NCBI GenBank assembly: GCA_031267295.1
Contig: JAIRZI010000034.1
Span: 1-53,354, forward strand
Direction of reading: 5' to 3'
From: Propionibacteriaceae bacterium
GTDB taxonomy: Bacteria > Actinomycetota > Actinomycetes > Propionibacteriales > Propionibacteriaceae
DNA length: 53,354 bases
Shown: positions 35,861 through 47,100 of the stretch, piece by piece
Layout of the letters: each line of letters begins with the position of its first letter
Position numbering within the stretch: the stretch's first letter is position 1
Program-made: the position numbers and the translations under genes
The notes under the pieces: model-generated
Told to the model about the DNA's origin: nothing
What the model saw: only the letters and a program-made list of their open reading frames with translations
Databases searched by the model: none

Positions 35861-38800
35861 ATGAGCGTTGTACGACTGGTGCGCGAAGCCACCCCGGAAA
35901 CTCCGGTGCTGAGCGCTGCGCAACAGCAGGTGATGCGTGAGGTGTTGCAAGCTACCGGTTCGGTGTTGCTCACTGGCGAGCCGGGCTGTGGTAAAACAAC
36001 AGTATTGACGGCACTGGTACGCGAACTGGTATCAAAAAAAACATCGGCCAATCAAGCACGCCAAGCCGAGCGCTACTCACCGTTTGCTGCTCAGCTCACC
36101 GCTGACATAGCAGATGGTAAAACCTCTCAAAACGGTGTGGAACTATCCGAGATTGTGCTGCTCACCGGGTCGCGGCAGTTGGCACAGCAACTTAGACGCC
36201 AGGTGCTATCGCAACTGGAAGGCGCGCATCTTAAACCCCGTATCACTACGGTATATGGATGGTGTCGCGCGCTCCTAGGGTTGGCAAACGGTGCCGGCGA
36301 AAAGGCTTCTGGAGCGACGAATAGCTGGTCGGCGCATGGTTTCAGCGTCACTCCAACATTGTTGAGCGCCCCCGAACAACAGTGGCGAATTGCAGAGTTG
36401 CTACAAGCGTACCCTCTTAAAATGTGGCCAGAACGGTTCCAACAAGCCAGCCAAGGAAGCTCTTTTCCCGCTGCAGTGCGCGAGGTGCTCACTTTGGCTC
36501 AGCAACGGGGCTTACGGCCTGCTGATCTCAGTGCACTAGGTAGCGCCGGTCAGGGTGATGAGTGGATGGTGTTGGGGCGTTTCTTTGCGGAGTATCTGGA
36601 TGTGAGTGCAGCAGAGGGGGTAATTGATTATGCCGAAGCAGTAACCCAAGCGAATCTACTACTAGCGACAGATGCGGCACAGTTGTTGCGAGACGTACGC
36701 TATGTGCTAGTTGATGAAGCTACCACACTCACGCCGGCCGCCATCACCTTGTTAGGTACGCTACATCGGGTAGGGGTACGGGTGGTGGCGTTCGCCGACC
36801 CCACTACTGCGGTGCAGCAGTTTCAAGGAGCGAGCGAACGATTTATAACCGACTTCACAGCAGCATTAACCGACACGCCCGGACGAACACTAACTCAGCT
36901 AACTCTGAATACCACGCCGAACAATCGCAAAGAAACCGCGACCCATCCTGCAAGGCTGACAAGTCATCAAAATCGCTATCTTGCCAACGACGTGCTAGTG
37001 CGATGTGCCCCCAACTTAGAGGTTCGGGATCTCAGACTAGCTAGCTGGCTACGCGCTGAACATGCTAGCGGTTTGCGCTGGCAAGACATGGCGGTCATCG
37101 TGCCAGGAGGGGTGGCAGTGGTGAGCGCAGTTGCGAGAGCGCTCACCACTGCTGGAGTGCCAGTTCAAATCGATAGTAAAGGTAGCGCGCTTGCCGATGA
37201 GCCGGTAGTACGTTGGTTATTGGAACGCTTGGAACGTTTGATAACGACGGACGATCCGCAACTGCGCGCTGGTGCCAGTGTGGAATCAGTACTGTGGCGC
37301 GAATGGAGTGCGACTGGATGGGCAAAACGGTTGCAAACCGAAGCGCTAACGGGCGGTTTTGGAGCTAACCGAGCCAATGCCGATCTCGATGCCGCCATCG
37401 CATTATTTGATTTAGCTGCAAAACATGGGGGGTTAGCGGGAGAGAGCGGGGTAAGGATATTTGCAAAAGTGGTGGCTCGGCAGGTAGTGGCAGCCGATAA
37501 TCGAAAGGAAAGTGGGCAACGTGACGCGGTGGAACTGCTCAGTCCAGTTGCGTCCCACGGTAGGTTCTGGAAAGCCATCGCACTGCTGGACGTGGTGGAA
37601 GGTAAATGGCCGGCATATGTCGGCACGAAACGATTGTTTGATCTTGACGCTGCGCTGAGCGGGGTGTGCGACCCGGTGACTGAACGATTGCAAAGTATAG
37701 AGTTGCAGCGCCGAGCGTTTCGTTTGGCATTATCACGAGCTACGCAAGTATGTTACGTCGATTGCACCCCTGATGAAAGCGACGCAGCGTTTCCTAGTCG
37801 CTTTCTTGATGAGTTTGGGCTGCCCCTACCGACTAATACCGACACCGATAGATGGGGAGTTACGTTTGAACCGACTTACACAGCGCATTCTCAACAATTA
37901 ACGACACATACTGCTAGGCGTTCTCTACCAGAGTTCGTCGCTGAACTGCGCGCTGTCTCCAGTAACCCCGCACAGCCAGTACCGTTGCGGGAAAATGCGG
38001 TAGCTGTGCTCCGAAGGTTATACCGCGAAAATGGTTTAAGTGGCGAATCACTGGTGCCAGAAGCCGACCCACTTAAATGGTGGGGGGTTGCTGGGCTGAC
38101 TCATGCTGAGGTTCCAGTGACACCAGCAGATGAGCCGTTGCGTCTCAGCGCCTCAGCGCTTGGTTTGCTGCTTAGCTGTCCTAGGTCGTGGTTTTTGCAG
38201 CAACGCGCCGGGGGAACGGGAACTAGGGGGTTAGCTGCCGCAGTAGGAACCGCACTGCATCGACTATTTGAGTTGGATTGGGTGGCGCAGCAAAGCGGCG
38301 AACCCCTTACAGCGAAATCCGTTACGGATTATTTAACAACCGCATGGGAAAATCTTCCGTACCGCTGCGCAGCTATGCGCGAAGCCGGGTTAAAGCTAGC
38401 CAAAGTAGCTTTTGAGCGCTATAGCGGGTGGCGTGATGGGCGAATAGATCGTAGTTCGATCGCCGCCGAGCGTTCATTTCGATTACAGTTATCGCTGCCA
38501 AACGGCATGGTTATACTCACTGGAAAAGTAGATCGAGTTGAGAGCAACGCTGCTGGGCAGGCGGTTGTTATCGATTTCAAAACTGGAAAACATATCGATA
38601 TGAATCGCTATGGCGAACAGTTGGCTTGCTACGAGTTGGCGGTGGCGATGGGTGCTTTAGGCGCTGATGTGCCGTTGGCCGTAGCTAATGCGGAGTTGGT
38701 GTGGCCATATCTTGCACCTAGGTCGTTAAACAGTGCTGATATAGGGTGCCGGGTGAGCTTAGACGTTGGTGAGTTATTTGAGTTCGCACAACCGGAGTTG

Positions 38801-38965
38801 CCGTTAACTGAACGGGCGGCAGCGTTACTGGCGTTGCTGGAACGAGCCGTCGAGTTGTTGCGTGCCGAACGTTTCGATGCAGTGCCCGGTAAACAATGCG
38901 TGGGATGTGCGTTCGCTCGCGGGTGCCCAGCTATGCGCAGTGGAGTTGTTAGCGATGAAGAGTGA
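35861..38965 (+). CDS. adnA: AdnA-like helicase-nuclease subunit (UvrD-like N-terminus, PD-(D/E)XK C-terminus with Fe-S cysteines)
   Basis: TGEPGCGKTTVLTALV Walker A; degenerate motif II VLVDEATTLTP; C-terminal nuclease VIDFKTGK with SCPRSWF ... CVGCAFARGC. Paired with adnB. Confidence 0.83.
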   Translation: MSVVRLVREATPETPVLSAAQQQVMREVLQATGSVLLTGEPGCGKTTVLTALVRELVSKKTSANQARQAERYSPFAAQLTADIADGKTSQNGVELSEIVLLTGSRQLAQQLRRQVLSQLEGAHLKPRITTVYGWCRALLGLANGAGEKASGATNSWSAHGFSVTPTLLSAPEQQWRIAELLQAYPLKMWPERFQQASQGSSFPAAVREVLTLAQQRGLRPADLSALGSAGQGDEWMVLGRFFAEYLDVSAAEGVIDYAEAVTQANLLLATDAAQLLRDVRYVLVDEATTLTPAAITLLGTLHRVGVRVVAFADPTTAVQQFQGASERFITDFTAALTDTPGRTLTQLTLNTTPNNRKETATHPARLTSHQNRYLANDVLVRCAPNLEVRDLRLASWLRAEHASGLRWQDMAVIVPGGVAVVSAVARALTTAGVPVQIDSKGSALADEPVVRWLLERLERLITTDDPQLRAGASVESVLWREWSATGWAKRLQTEALTGGFGANRANADLDAAIALFDLAAKHGGLAGESGVRIFAKVVARQVVAADNRKESGQRDAVELLSPVASHGRFWKAIALLDVVEGKWPAYVGTKRLFDLDAALSGVCDPVTERLQSIELQRRAFRLALSRATQVCYVDCTPDESDAAFPSRFLDEFGLPLPTNTDTDRWGVTFEPTYTAHSQQLTTHTARRSLPEFVAELRAVSSNPAQPVPLRENAVAVLRRLYRENGLSGESLVPEADPLKWWGVAGLTHAEVPVTPADEPLRLSASALGLLLSCPRSWFLQQRAGGTGTRGLAAAVGTALHRLFELDWVAQQSGEPLTAKSVTDYLTTAWENLPYRCAAMREAGLKLAKVAFERYSGWRDGRIDRSSIAAERSFRLQLSLPNGMVILTGKVDRVESNAAGQAVVIDFKTGKHIDMNRYGEQLACYELAVAMGALGADVPLAVANAELVWPYLAPRSLNSADIGCRVSLDVGELFEFAQPELPLTERAAALLALLERAVELLRAERFDAVPGKQCVGCAFARGCPAMRSGVVSDEE

Positions 38966-41900
38966 AATGAGTAAAGGAACGCTTGACAATATGAGTGGCG
39001 TAAGCGAGATGATTGGCAGTGCTGCCGAGCGGCAAGATTTCGCCGTGCGTAATCTCCTAAACGAAATGTTGCTAGCGGATGCTCCCGGAGCCACTTTCTC
39101 AGATGAACAGTGGGCGGCGATTTCGGCACCGTTGACCCCCAATGTGATCATCGCTGGAGCCGGAACTGGCAAAACTACGGTGATGAAGTACCGAGTATGT
39201 TATTTGGTGCTTACCGCTCAAGTGGCTGCCAACCAGGTGTTGGGGTTGACGTTCACTCGTAAAGCTGCGGCGGAACTTAAAAACAAGATCACTGCCGTAC
39301 TGGCCGCAGCAGGGTTAGCAGACCAGAACGGCTCACAATATGACCCAACCGTGGCCACCTATGATGCTTTTGCGTCCGATTTGATACGCCGTTATGGTCT
39401 GCTTGTCGGATTCGAACCCACAACACGTTTACTAGAAGGAGCCATGCGCTTCCAGTTAGCGGAACAAGTGCTCACTAATTGGCAAGGTTCTTGGCCGCTT
39501 CCAGATGATTGGAGCGAACGGATAACCATTCAACGGTTATTGGAGTTGGATGCTGCGATGATGTCGCATCTGGTGGAGCCTGCCGCCGTGTTGGCGCACT
39601 GCGAGCAAGCGGTACAACTAGTGCAGCAAGCTCCTTTAGGTCGCAGTGGCAACCCGCTTAAAGATGTACGTAACTATGCTGAAACCGCCCGCTCCCGAGC
39701 TGGTTTGTTGCAGTTAGTGTTGGCGTATCGGGCTGCAAAACAAGAATTAGGGGTAGTTGAGTTTGCCGACCAGATGGCGCTGGCGGTGCGGTTAGCAGAA
39801 ACGGTTTTAAGCGTTGGGCAAGAACTGCGCTCCGAATATCGCGTGGTGCTACTTGATGAATATCAGGACACCTCAGTGGCGCAAACCAGACTGTTAGCGG
39901 CGTTGTTCGGCGGCACAGTTGACCCGGCTGGTTTAGGCCATCCGGTGAGTGCCGTTGGCGATCCGCTACAAGCCATCTATGGTTGGCGGGGAGCGTCTAG
40001 TGCCAATATTGGCGCTTTTACAACAGTATTTCGGGATGCAACAGATCAACCGGGTGCCAGTTGTTCTCTCGGCTATAACCGACGTAGTGGGCAAAGGATT
40101 CTTGATGTTGCTAACGTGATAGCAGCGAAAGTGCCCGGCACAGCTAATGTGAAACTGAAAGAGTCGACGGGACAGGCTCCAGTGAGCAACATCAGAGCAG
40201 CGTCATATGTGTCACGCGATGATGAACTAGCCGCTTTGGTGGCACAAGTGTTAGCAGTTCACCATGAGTCGGGTACATGGGCGGATATTGCAGTATTAAC
40301 TCGCAAAAATGCCGCGTTAACTCAGCTATATACTGCACTTACCGCCGCCAACATTCCAGCCGAGATCGTTGGATTGGGGGGGTTATTGGCCAGACCAGAC
40401 GTATCGGCAGTGCTGGCGACGCTGCGGCTACTTTTAGAACCCAGCGACAACCCTAGCGTGCTGGAGTTGCTCAGTGGTTCCCGCTGGCAAATCGGGCCAC
40501 GCGACCTAGCACTACTGGGTGAGCGGGCAAAAAAGTTAGCCAACTCTGCGGATGAGAACCCCCCATGTTTACTGCTTGCGATTCATGATTTAGGTGGGGC
40601 ACGGTTCAGCAAAGAAGCTCGCAGCGTACTGCAGCGGTTCGCAACAGAACTGGATGGGTTATCGGAGCATCTTCACGAACCGGCGCTAGATTTAGTGCAT
40701 CGCGTGGTGGCAGTTGGGGGCTATTTCGCAGAGGCGCTGACAGCACAGATTGCCGGACATGGTGACGGCGGGCTTGGTCTTAGGCGTTTCCTGCGACTGG
40801 TAGCGAGATTCACTTCTGAAGCGTCCCATGCTTCCCCGGCAGCACTTTTAGCGTGGCTGGAGTGTGAAATGCGCTACGGCAATGAGCTGGAGCAAGGTGT
40901 GGTGAGCCGCGACGACTCTGTGAAGCTGTTGACGGTGCATAAAGCGAAAGGGTTGGAGTGGGACAGCGTACTGTTACCTGGTTTATATGAGGGAGGGTTC
41001 CCGGATGACAGAATGGTCGGCAGTGATTTCACCACGAACCCGCAAGTGCTTCCTCCCCAGCTGCGTGGTGATTGGGAAAGTGTGCCCCAATTGTGCGATT
41101 TCACGACTAAAGGGTTTCATAACTACCGAGAGACGTTGCGAGCGGAACAGGTAGCTGCTGAAGATAGATTGTCATATGTTGCAGTTACCAGAGCGAAGCG
41201 ATCTTTGTTGGTAAGTATGGCGTATTGGCGTGCGGATGTGAAAAAACCAGCCACCCCTTCTCGGTTATTTAAAAGCATTGTGGATGGGGTGATAACAGAA
41301 GAACAGTTGTCGCTCACTCCACCCCAAGACGTACCTACGCAGAATCCTTATCAAGCGGTTGAGCAACGTTACGCATGGCCAGTAGCTGTTGACAGCGAGC
41401 AACAGGAGGCGTTGCAGTGGGCGGCGCGCGCTGTGCTGGAAGGGTTACCGCAAGGCGCTGGTGATGAGTTGTCGGCCGCAGAGTTAGTGATAACGCAACG
41501 TTGGCACGCTACTGCTGACGAGTTGGTGGCCGAAAGACTACGAGAAAATGCGATGACGGGACAGCTAAATCTTCCAGTGTCCCTCACCGCATCAGAGGTG
41601 ATATATGCTGCAAAAAATCAACAGGAGTTTGCTCGACAACTGTTGCGTCCAGTGCCGCAACCCATCACTTCGGCAAGCAGTATCGGTAGTGCCTTTCATG
41701 CTTGGCTTGAACAACGTCTCAGCACCCAAACTTTGCACAGTAATACCTTGTGGGACGAGGATTATCTCGCCGAAACGCAGTTTGACGAAGCTGGGTCTGC
41801 TGGTGCTGATTCGCTGTTAAGTGTGACGGATAGCGCACAGTTTAGAGCTTTACAACAGGCATGGTTGAGTGGGGAGTATGGACAACGAACACCGCTAGAA

Positions 41901-42200
41901 GTGGAAGTGCCGTTCGTGTTCTTAGTGGCAGGCCAGCAGTTGCGCGGTCGTATCGATGCAGTATATTCCGCTAACGCCGCACAATATCAATACCAAATAG
42001 TGGATTGGAAAACTGGAGGTTCAGCGGATGACATGCAGTTAGCACTGTACCGAGCCGCGTTTGCCGCTGCTCAAGGCATTGAGCTTACGGCAGTGGATGC
42101 AATCTGCTATTTTGTGGCGGAGCAGCGCGTGTACCGCCCAGCCGTTCTACCGGATTATGACGCACTTTGTGAATGGATTGTTGGTTTAAGCTCCACGTAA
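38955..42200 (+). CDS. adnB: AdnB-like helicase-nuclease subunit
   Basis: IIAGAGTGKTTVMKYRV, LLDEYQDTSVAQTRLL, VGDPLQAIYGWRGA, LTVHKAKGLEWDSVLLPGLYEGGFPD, YVAVTRAKRSLL, nuclease YQIVDWKTG. Start ATG 38955 overlaps the adnA end. Confidence 0.87.
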   Translation: MKSEMSKGTLDNMSGVSEMIGSAAERQDFAVRNLLNEMLLADAPGATFSDEQWAAISAPLTPNVIIAGAGTGKTTVMKYRVCYLVLTAQVAANQVLGLTFTRKAAAELKNKITAVLAAAGLADQNGSQYDPTVATYDAFASDLIRRYGLLVGFEPTTRLLEGAMRFQLAEQVLTNWQGSWPLPDDWSERITIQRLLELDAAMMSHLVEPAAVLAHCEQAVQLVQQAPLGRSGNPLKDVRNYAETARSRAGLLQLVLAYRAAKQELGVVEFADQMALAVRLAETVLSVGQELRSEYRVVLLDEYQDTSVAQTRLLAALFGGTVDPAGLGHPVSAVGDPLQAIYGWRGASSANIGAFTTVFRDATDQPGASCSLGYNRRSGQRILDVANVIAAKVPGTANVKLKESTGQAPVSNIRAASYVSRDDELAALVAQVLAVHHESGTWADIAVLTRKNAALTQLYTALTAANIPAEIVGLGGLLARPDVSAVLATLRLLLEPSDNPSVLELLSGSRWQIGPRDLALLGERAKKLANSADENPPCLLLAIHDLGGARFSKEARSVLQRFATELDGLSEHLHEPALDLVHRVVAVGGYFAEALTAQIAGHGDGGLGLRRFLRLVARFTSEASHASPAALLAWLECEMRYGNELEQGVVSRDDSVKLLTVHKAKGLEWDSVLLPGLYEGGFPDDRMVGSDFTTNPQVLPPQLRGDWESVPQLCDFTTKGFHNYRETLRAEQVAAEDRLSYVAVTRAKRSLLVSMAYWRADVKKPATPSRLFKSIVDGVITEEQLSLTPPQDVPTQNPYQAVEQRYAWPVAVDSEQQEALQWAARAVLEGLPQGAGDELSAAELVITQRWHATADELVAERLRENAMTGQLNLPVSLTASEVIYAAKNQQEFARQLLRPVPQPITSASSIGSAFHAWLEQRLSTQTLHSNTLWDEDYLAETQFDEAGSAGADSLLSVTDSAQFRALQQAWLSGEYGQRTPLEVEVPFVFLVAGQQLRGRIDAVYSANAAQYQYQIVDWKTGGSADDMQLALYRAAFAAAQGIELTAVDAICYFVAEQRVYRPAVLPDYDALCEWIVGLSST

Positions 42201-44048
42201 TCGGGTGGCCAAGCCGCTGGCTCGCAGCGCCACAGTGTTGATTGCGCGTCTTAAAGCCGACGTGGTGCCGATAAGCCGAACTTTGTGTCGTGCGCGAGTG
42301 ACGGCAGTGTAGAGCAGTTGCCGAGTAAGAAGTCGGGAATCTTCGTAAAGCACGATGCTCACTTCGTCGAACTGGCTGCCTTGTGCTTTATGGATAGTGA
42401 GCGCTTGTGCGCTTTGAATTTTGGGAAGCGCGGCAGGCGGTATCAATCGGATACCGTCACCGGTGCTGAACGCCACTTGGTAACCGTTCGCTGTCGCGAT
42501 GACAACCCCTTGGTCGCCGTTGTATATCCCGAGATCGGCCACGTTGCTGGTTACCAATATCGGAGATGCTAAATGCCACAACCCTGCGCTACCGTAGCCG
42601 GGGATTGTTGCTTTCAGGTGGTTTTCTAGACGGCGTTGCCAACTACTAACACCGGAAGAACCGTCACGATGAGCGGTGAGGAGTCGATGCTGGTCAAGCG
42701 CAGCGGTGGCGGTGATCGCATCGCCTTGAGATGCGGCGGCGAACAACACTCGACACTGCGCGGTCACGGTGTCGAAAAGTGGGGCCAATGCGGCGTAGTG
42801 GCGCGAATTGTGCGTTGCCGTAGCGGCTAGCGCCGCATCAATTTCAATAAACTGCACTTCTGGTGCCGCAGAGCGTAACGTAGCGATAGCAAGATCGGCA
42901 TCGCCGGTTTTGATAGCGGTAGCAAGAGTGGCAATGGCACCTCCGTAACGCCACACATGGCTGAGTTGAGTGACCAAGGGACGACTGCTACTGCTGCTCG
43001 CACTTAAACCAGAATCCACAATATCTGCAAGTACCGCGCCCGCTTCCACGGAAGCTAGTTGATCTGGGTCGCCCAGTAACACCAACCGGGTGGATGCCGG
43101 GAGTGCGCAGAGTAGCGCTGCGGTTAGTGGCAACGAAACCATCGACATTTCATCTACTACTAGCAGATCGTAGGGCAACGGATCGACTGAATTGTGTCGA
43201 AATCCGTGCCCTAACCCCCGCGAACCTAATATCCGATGTAGCGTTCCGGTGGTTATATGCAACTTGGGGAACCGCTGCGTAATGCTGCGTTGTTGCTGTG
43301 GAAGATGAGAGTCGTGCAACGTCTCCTGCGGATGAACCGAAAAATCATCAGGGGGTTCGATGCCGCTTACCATCGTTTGGAGTCGTCCGGCCGCTTTGCC
43401 AGTGGGAGCGGCTAACGCTACCGATAACTCGCGTTCGGTGAGCATAGCGAGAACTTGGAGGAGTTTTCCAACGATGGCAGTTTTGCCGGTGCCTGGGCCG
43501 CCGGCGATGACCGATGTCCAAGACCGCACGGCGTTTATCACTGCGGTTTTAGCGTCAAGGTTGGCTGCGGAGTTCGATTCCCCAAACACTTCAACCACTG
43601 CTCGGGCTAGCAAAGCTTCGTCCACCACCGGCGGCGGGGCGGCGCGCCGAGTGAGCAGTACGGAACGTACTGATTCCTGATCAAGCCAGAATCGTTGCGC
43701 ATATAACAGCGTGCCGTCTAGGCGGAACGGACGTTGATTTGCTGACTCTTGCGCATCGCAACTCACCAAAGGAGATGCTTGTAGTGCCGAGATCAGTTCG
43801 GCAGCGGGTGGCAACTGATCGAATTCGTCTGGCAGCGTATTGATAGCAGTACAGATCGAACCCATTCGAGTGGCTCGTAACGCCGCTGCGGCGGCTACCA
43901 ACACCGCGTCATTCGTTTCCCCCAGCAACCGGGCGGCAGTAAGCACCGGATGCAGATCGGCAGCTTCCAACTGAGCAGTTTTGTTATAGTGCGCCAATAG
44001 GGCGCTTGCTGAAATGGCATGGGTATCTGGCGGTAAAAATGCGTTCAC
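42186..44048 (-). CDS. recD: Exodeoxyribonuclease V subunit alpha (RecD)
   Basis: VIAGGPGTGKTAIVGKLLQVL, VVDEMSMVSLPLTAALL, LLGDPDQLASVEAGAVLAD, ALTIHKAQGSQFDEVSIVL, LLYTAVTRARHKVRLIG. Confidence 0.92.
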   Translation of the reverse strand: MNAFLPPDTHAISASALLAHYNKTAQLEAADLHPVLTAARLLGETNDAVLVAAAAALRATRMGSICTAINTLPDEFDQLPPAAELISALQASPLVSCDAQESANQRPFRLDGTLLYAQRFWLDQESVRSVLLTRRAAPPPVVDEALLARAVVEVFGESNSAANLDAKTAVINAVRSWTSVIAGGPGTGKTAIVGKLLQVLAMLTERELSVALAAPTGKAAGRLQTMVSGIEPPDDFSVHPQETLHDSHLPQQQRSITQRFPKLHITTGTLHRILGSRGLGHGFRHNSVDPLPYDLLVVDEMSMVSLPLTAALLCALPASTRLVLLGDPDQLASVEAGAVLADIVDSGLSASSSSSRPLVTQLSHVWRYGGAIATLATAIKTGDADLAIATLRSAAPEVQFIEIDAALAATATHNSRHYAALAPLFDTVTAQCRVLFAAASQGDAITATAALDQHRLLTAHRDGSSGVSSWQRRLENHLKATIPGYGSAGLWHLASPILVTSNVADLGIYNGDQGVVIATANGYQVAFSTGDGIRLIPPAALPKIQSAQALTIHKAQGSQFDEVSIVLYEDSRLLTRQLLYTAVTRARHKVRLIGTTSALRRAINTVALRASGLATRLRGA

Positions 44049-44110
44049 AACTCAATTCCTAGCAGTTCGGTGTGCTTGACTTGGCCGTAGATCGGGTAGG
44101 CGGCTTGTGT

Positions 44111-47100
44111 TCATACGCCGCCGCCTAACACTTCACTGGCGGCAGATATTAGCGCTGCTGAGGGTTTCCAGACAAACACGCCATAGGGGTTGCCGTTGCT
44201 GAGTGGTGTCGTCGCTCCGGCCATCCCCCGCACGAAAAGGTATCCCACTCCAGCTAACAAAGTGTCGGGGTTCTTGTCCGGAAGACGCCGGGTTAACTGT
44301 CGGCGTAGTGCCACCGCATACAGTAAAGCTTGTAACGGATAGTGAGCTTGCATCATCGCATGAGCCATAGCGGATGGTGAGTAGTCGGTGACCAGCAGTT
44401 GTCTTCCGTCGGGAGTTGGGAATCGGTTAGTTTTGTAGTCGATGATGACGAACTCAGCTGCGTTCAGCCGTAATACAACATCAATTGAGCCAGTGAGGAA
44501 ACCGGAAAGTACTCTTGCAGCGGCGGGTGTGTTGGCGAGCAACCGTCCGTACGGTTGCAGTAAATCAGTGGGGGCTAGTAAAGCTGGATCGTCAAACAAG
44601 GCGGCGAGGTCGGCAACGCTACGAGCAGTAGCTGCCACCAGTGGGTGCTCAGTTATGTTAACCATTTCTGGGGGCGTAGCTGCGGTGTTTGACAATGAAG
44701 CGTTGCTGGATGTCAGCGCAGTGGGCAACGCAGCATCTGCGGATGTGAATCCCAACGACATTTCAAACGACAGTTCGGCTAGCCGATGTTGTACGCCGAA
44801 ATCGGCCAAAGTGCGACCGGGGGCTAGCGTGCCAAGTGGAGTATGTAACACCTGCAAAAGCCCCGCCGCTAGCGACTCTGGAATGAGACCATTCAAAGGG
44901 TTTTCGGCAGCGAAACGTTGGCATAACTCGTTGAGACGCAGCTCCATATCCGGCGCAGTGGGGTCAAGATGCTCTAACGCTTCATGCACAATAGTGCCAA
45001 ATAAAGTACCTGCCGGCATATCTCCTAGCGGAGATAGTAGCTGCTCTGAGGTTAGCGAATTTGCTGTGTTGTCTGAGGTAGTGGTGAGCGGTTGTTGAGA
45101 AGCTAAGTCCGCAGAGTAGCTGTGTGGGTTTGGTTCAGATGGTTCAAGGTCAGTTAGTAAAGGTTCGTCTAAATCGCTAAAGGATTCATGGAGTCCTGCG
45201 CTTAAGCCAGAGTACGACGTGCGTGTCCAGGTGTGATCTATGCGGCTAGTGAACGTTCTAGCCGTAAGCAGTTGGGTAATCGGCGGGGTGGATTCGGCGA
45301 TGGGTGGTTTGCTGTCGGGTACCACTGTGACGGTAAACAACTCGGGAGATAACCGCGAAGTGTCAGGACGCAACATCGTAGCGGCGTTCGAGCCAGATAG
45401 CAGCAACTGTAGCCCAGATTCCGTCAAGTTTTTTGGTGTTGCAGCCCACCACATCACTAGTCTTGACGACGCTCTGGTAGCGGCTACATAAAGTTTTCGT
45501 AGAGTATCAGCGCGCTCCTCAGCGCGAAACATGGCTGTTACTGCTGGCGTGGGGGTAGGGCTGATGTCTAATAACCGCTGTGAACCGCGATGAATGATAA
45601 TCCCGGGATCGGTGTTGCGTCTGGTGTCATGGTGCAGATCGGCAGCTTCCGGTAATAGCACTACCGGAAACTCTAAACCTTTAGCGGCATGTACGGTAAG
45701 TATCTGAACGGCACGTCGTCCGGTTTCTAACCTTCGGGAACGATCTTCGGAATCCGCACGCCGCTCATTTTGTAGTTGGTAGTTAAGCCAGTTCACCAGA
45801 TCAGTTGCGCTGGAGTGTAGCGGCAGTGTCCCTAAAATTTCGGCGACGTGACGAATGTCGGTAAGCATTCGTTCACCGCCGGGCAACGACATGATTCGAG
45901 AGGTTAGATCGTAGCTGGTTCGTAGCCAATCCAGTAGGCCGGTGACACCTGAGGTCGGGAAGTTTGCGGTAGCAGTGGCGAGTCCGGCACGCAAATCTAC
46001 CAACAATTCAGGGTTATCAGAGATGGCGGCGGCGCTTAGCCCGACCAGTGGGCTAAGCGCTAGTCGAGCCACTCGACCTGGAGTAGCGTTCGAGATCGTC
46101 TCCAATAACGTCAGCCAAGCGAGTGCCGCATCGCTGAGTAGCACGCTTTGAGTACCAGAGACGATAGCTGCAGCAACCCCGGCACTGGTTAGCGCATCTC
46201 GTATCTCTTCGGCACGCTGGTTGCGTGACACTAACACCGCAATGTCACTGGGAATTAACGGGGTGCTGACGGCGTCACGCTGCAACCGACAGCGTGTCAA
46301 GAGGTCAATCACTACGGTACAGAGGTCATTATTGATACGCTCTCGTGCAGTAGCTACCGGCAACGGCTTTGGGGTGTCTATCACCCGCAGTTCAACGGCG
46401 GGAAGTAGCGGTAGGGGACTGTTTGCGACGGCGCGTAGTCGCGGTTCGTGGTGATACGCAGTAACCGGAGGTACGGAGATGGGTTGCTCTGGGGTGCCGA
46501 GATTGGCTTGCGCGAATAGTTGCGAGATAGCGGACACCAACGGCTCATCAGCACGATAGTTGACGGGGAGGGTATATACCTGTTTTGCAGTTTGTACCGC
46601 TTCGAGGTAAGCGAACACGTCGGCACCGCGGAATCGATATATCGCCTGCTTGGGGTCGCCGATCAACACTAATGTGGAGCGTCCCAGAAAAGCGCGTTGC
46701 AAAATGTCCCACTGCTCGGGGTCGGTGTCTTGGAACTCATCCACTAACACCACCGGGAAACGTTGGGAGAGCAGAACCGCTGCCCGTTCGGCGTTATCCC
46801 CCAGAAGAGTGTTACTCAACCGTTCCATAATGTCGTTATATCCATAGCTATGTAAATCATGCTTGCGTCTGCCGTATTCGGCGCGTGCCGCTGTCAGCAC
46901 TGCGAGTAGTGGGTCGGCAGTATCGTTGGTGGTTAACGGGACAGAGTTATTTTCGAGCACTCGTGTGGTCAATAGTGAAAAATCGTTATACGACAATCGC
47001 AGCGTGTCCATCAGATCAGCGTTTATGAGATAACTATCTGCGGCCACTTGATGTTTAAGGTTGCTGAGGTCTTCTACGAAACTGTCGAAAGGGTTATGTT

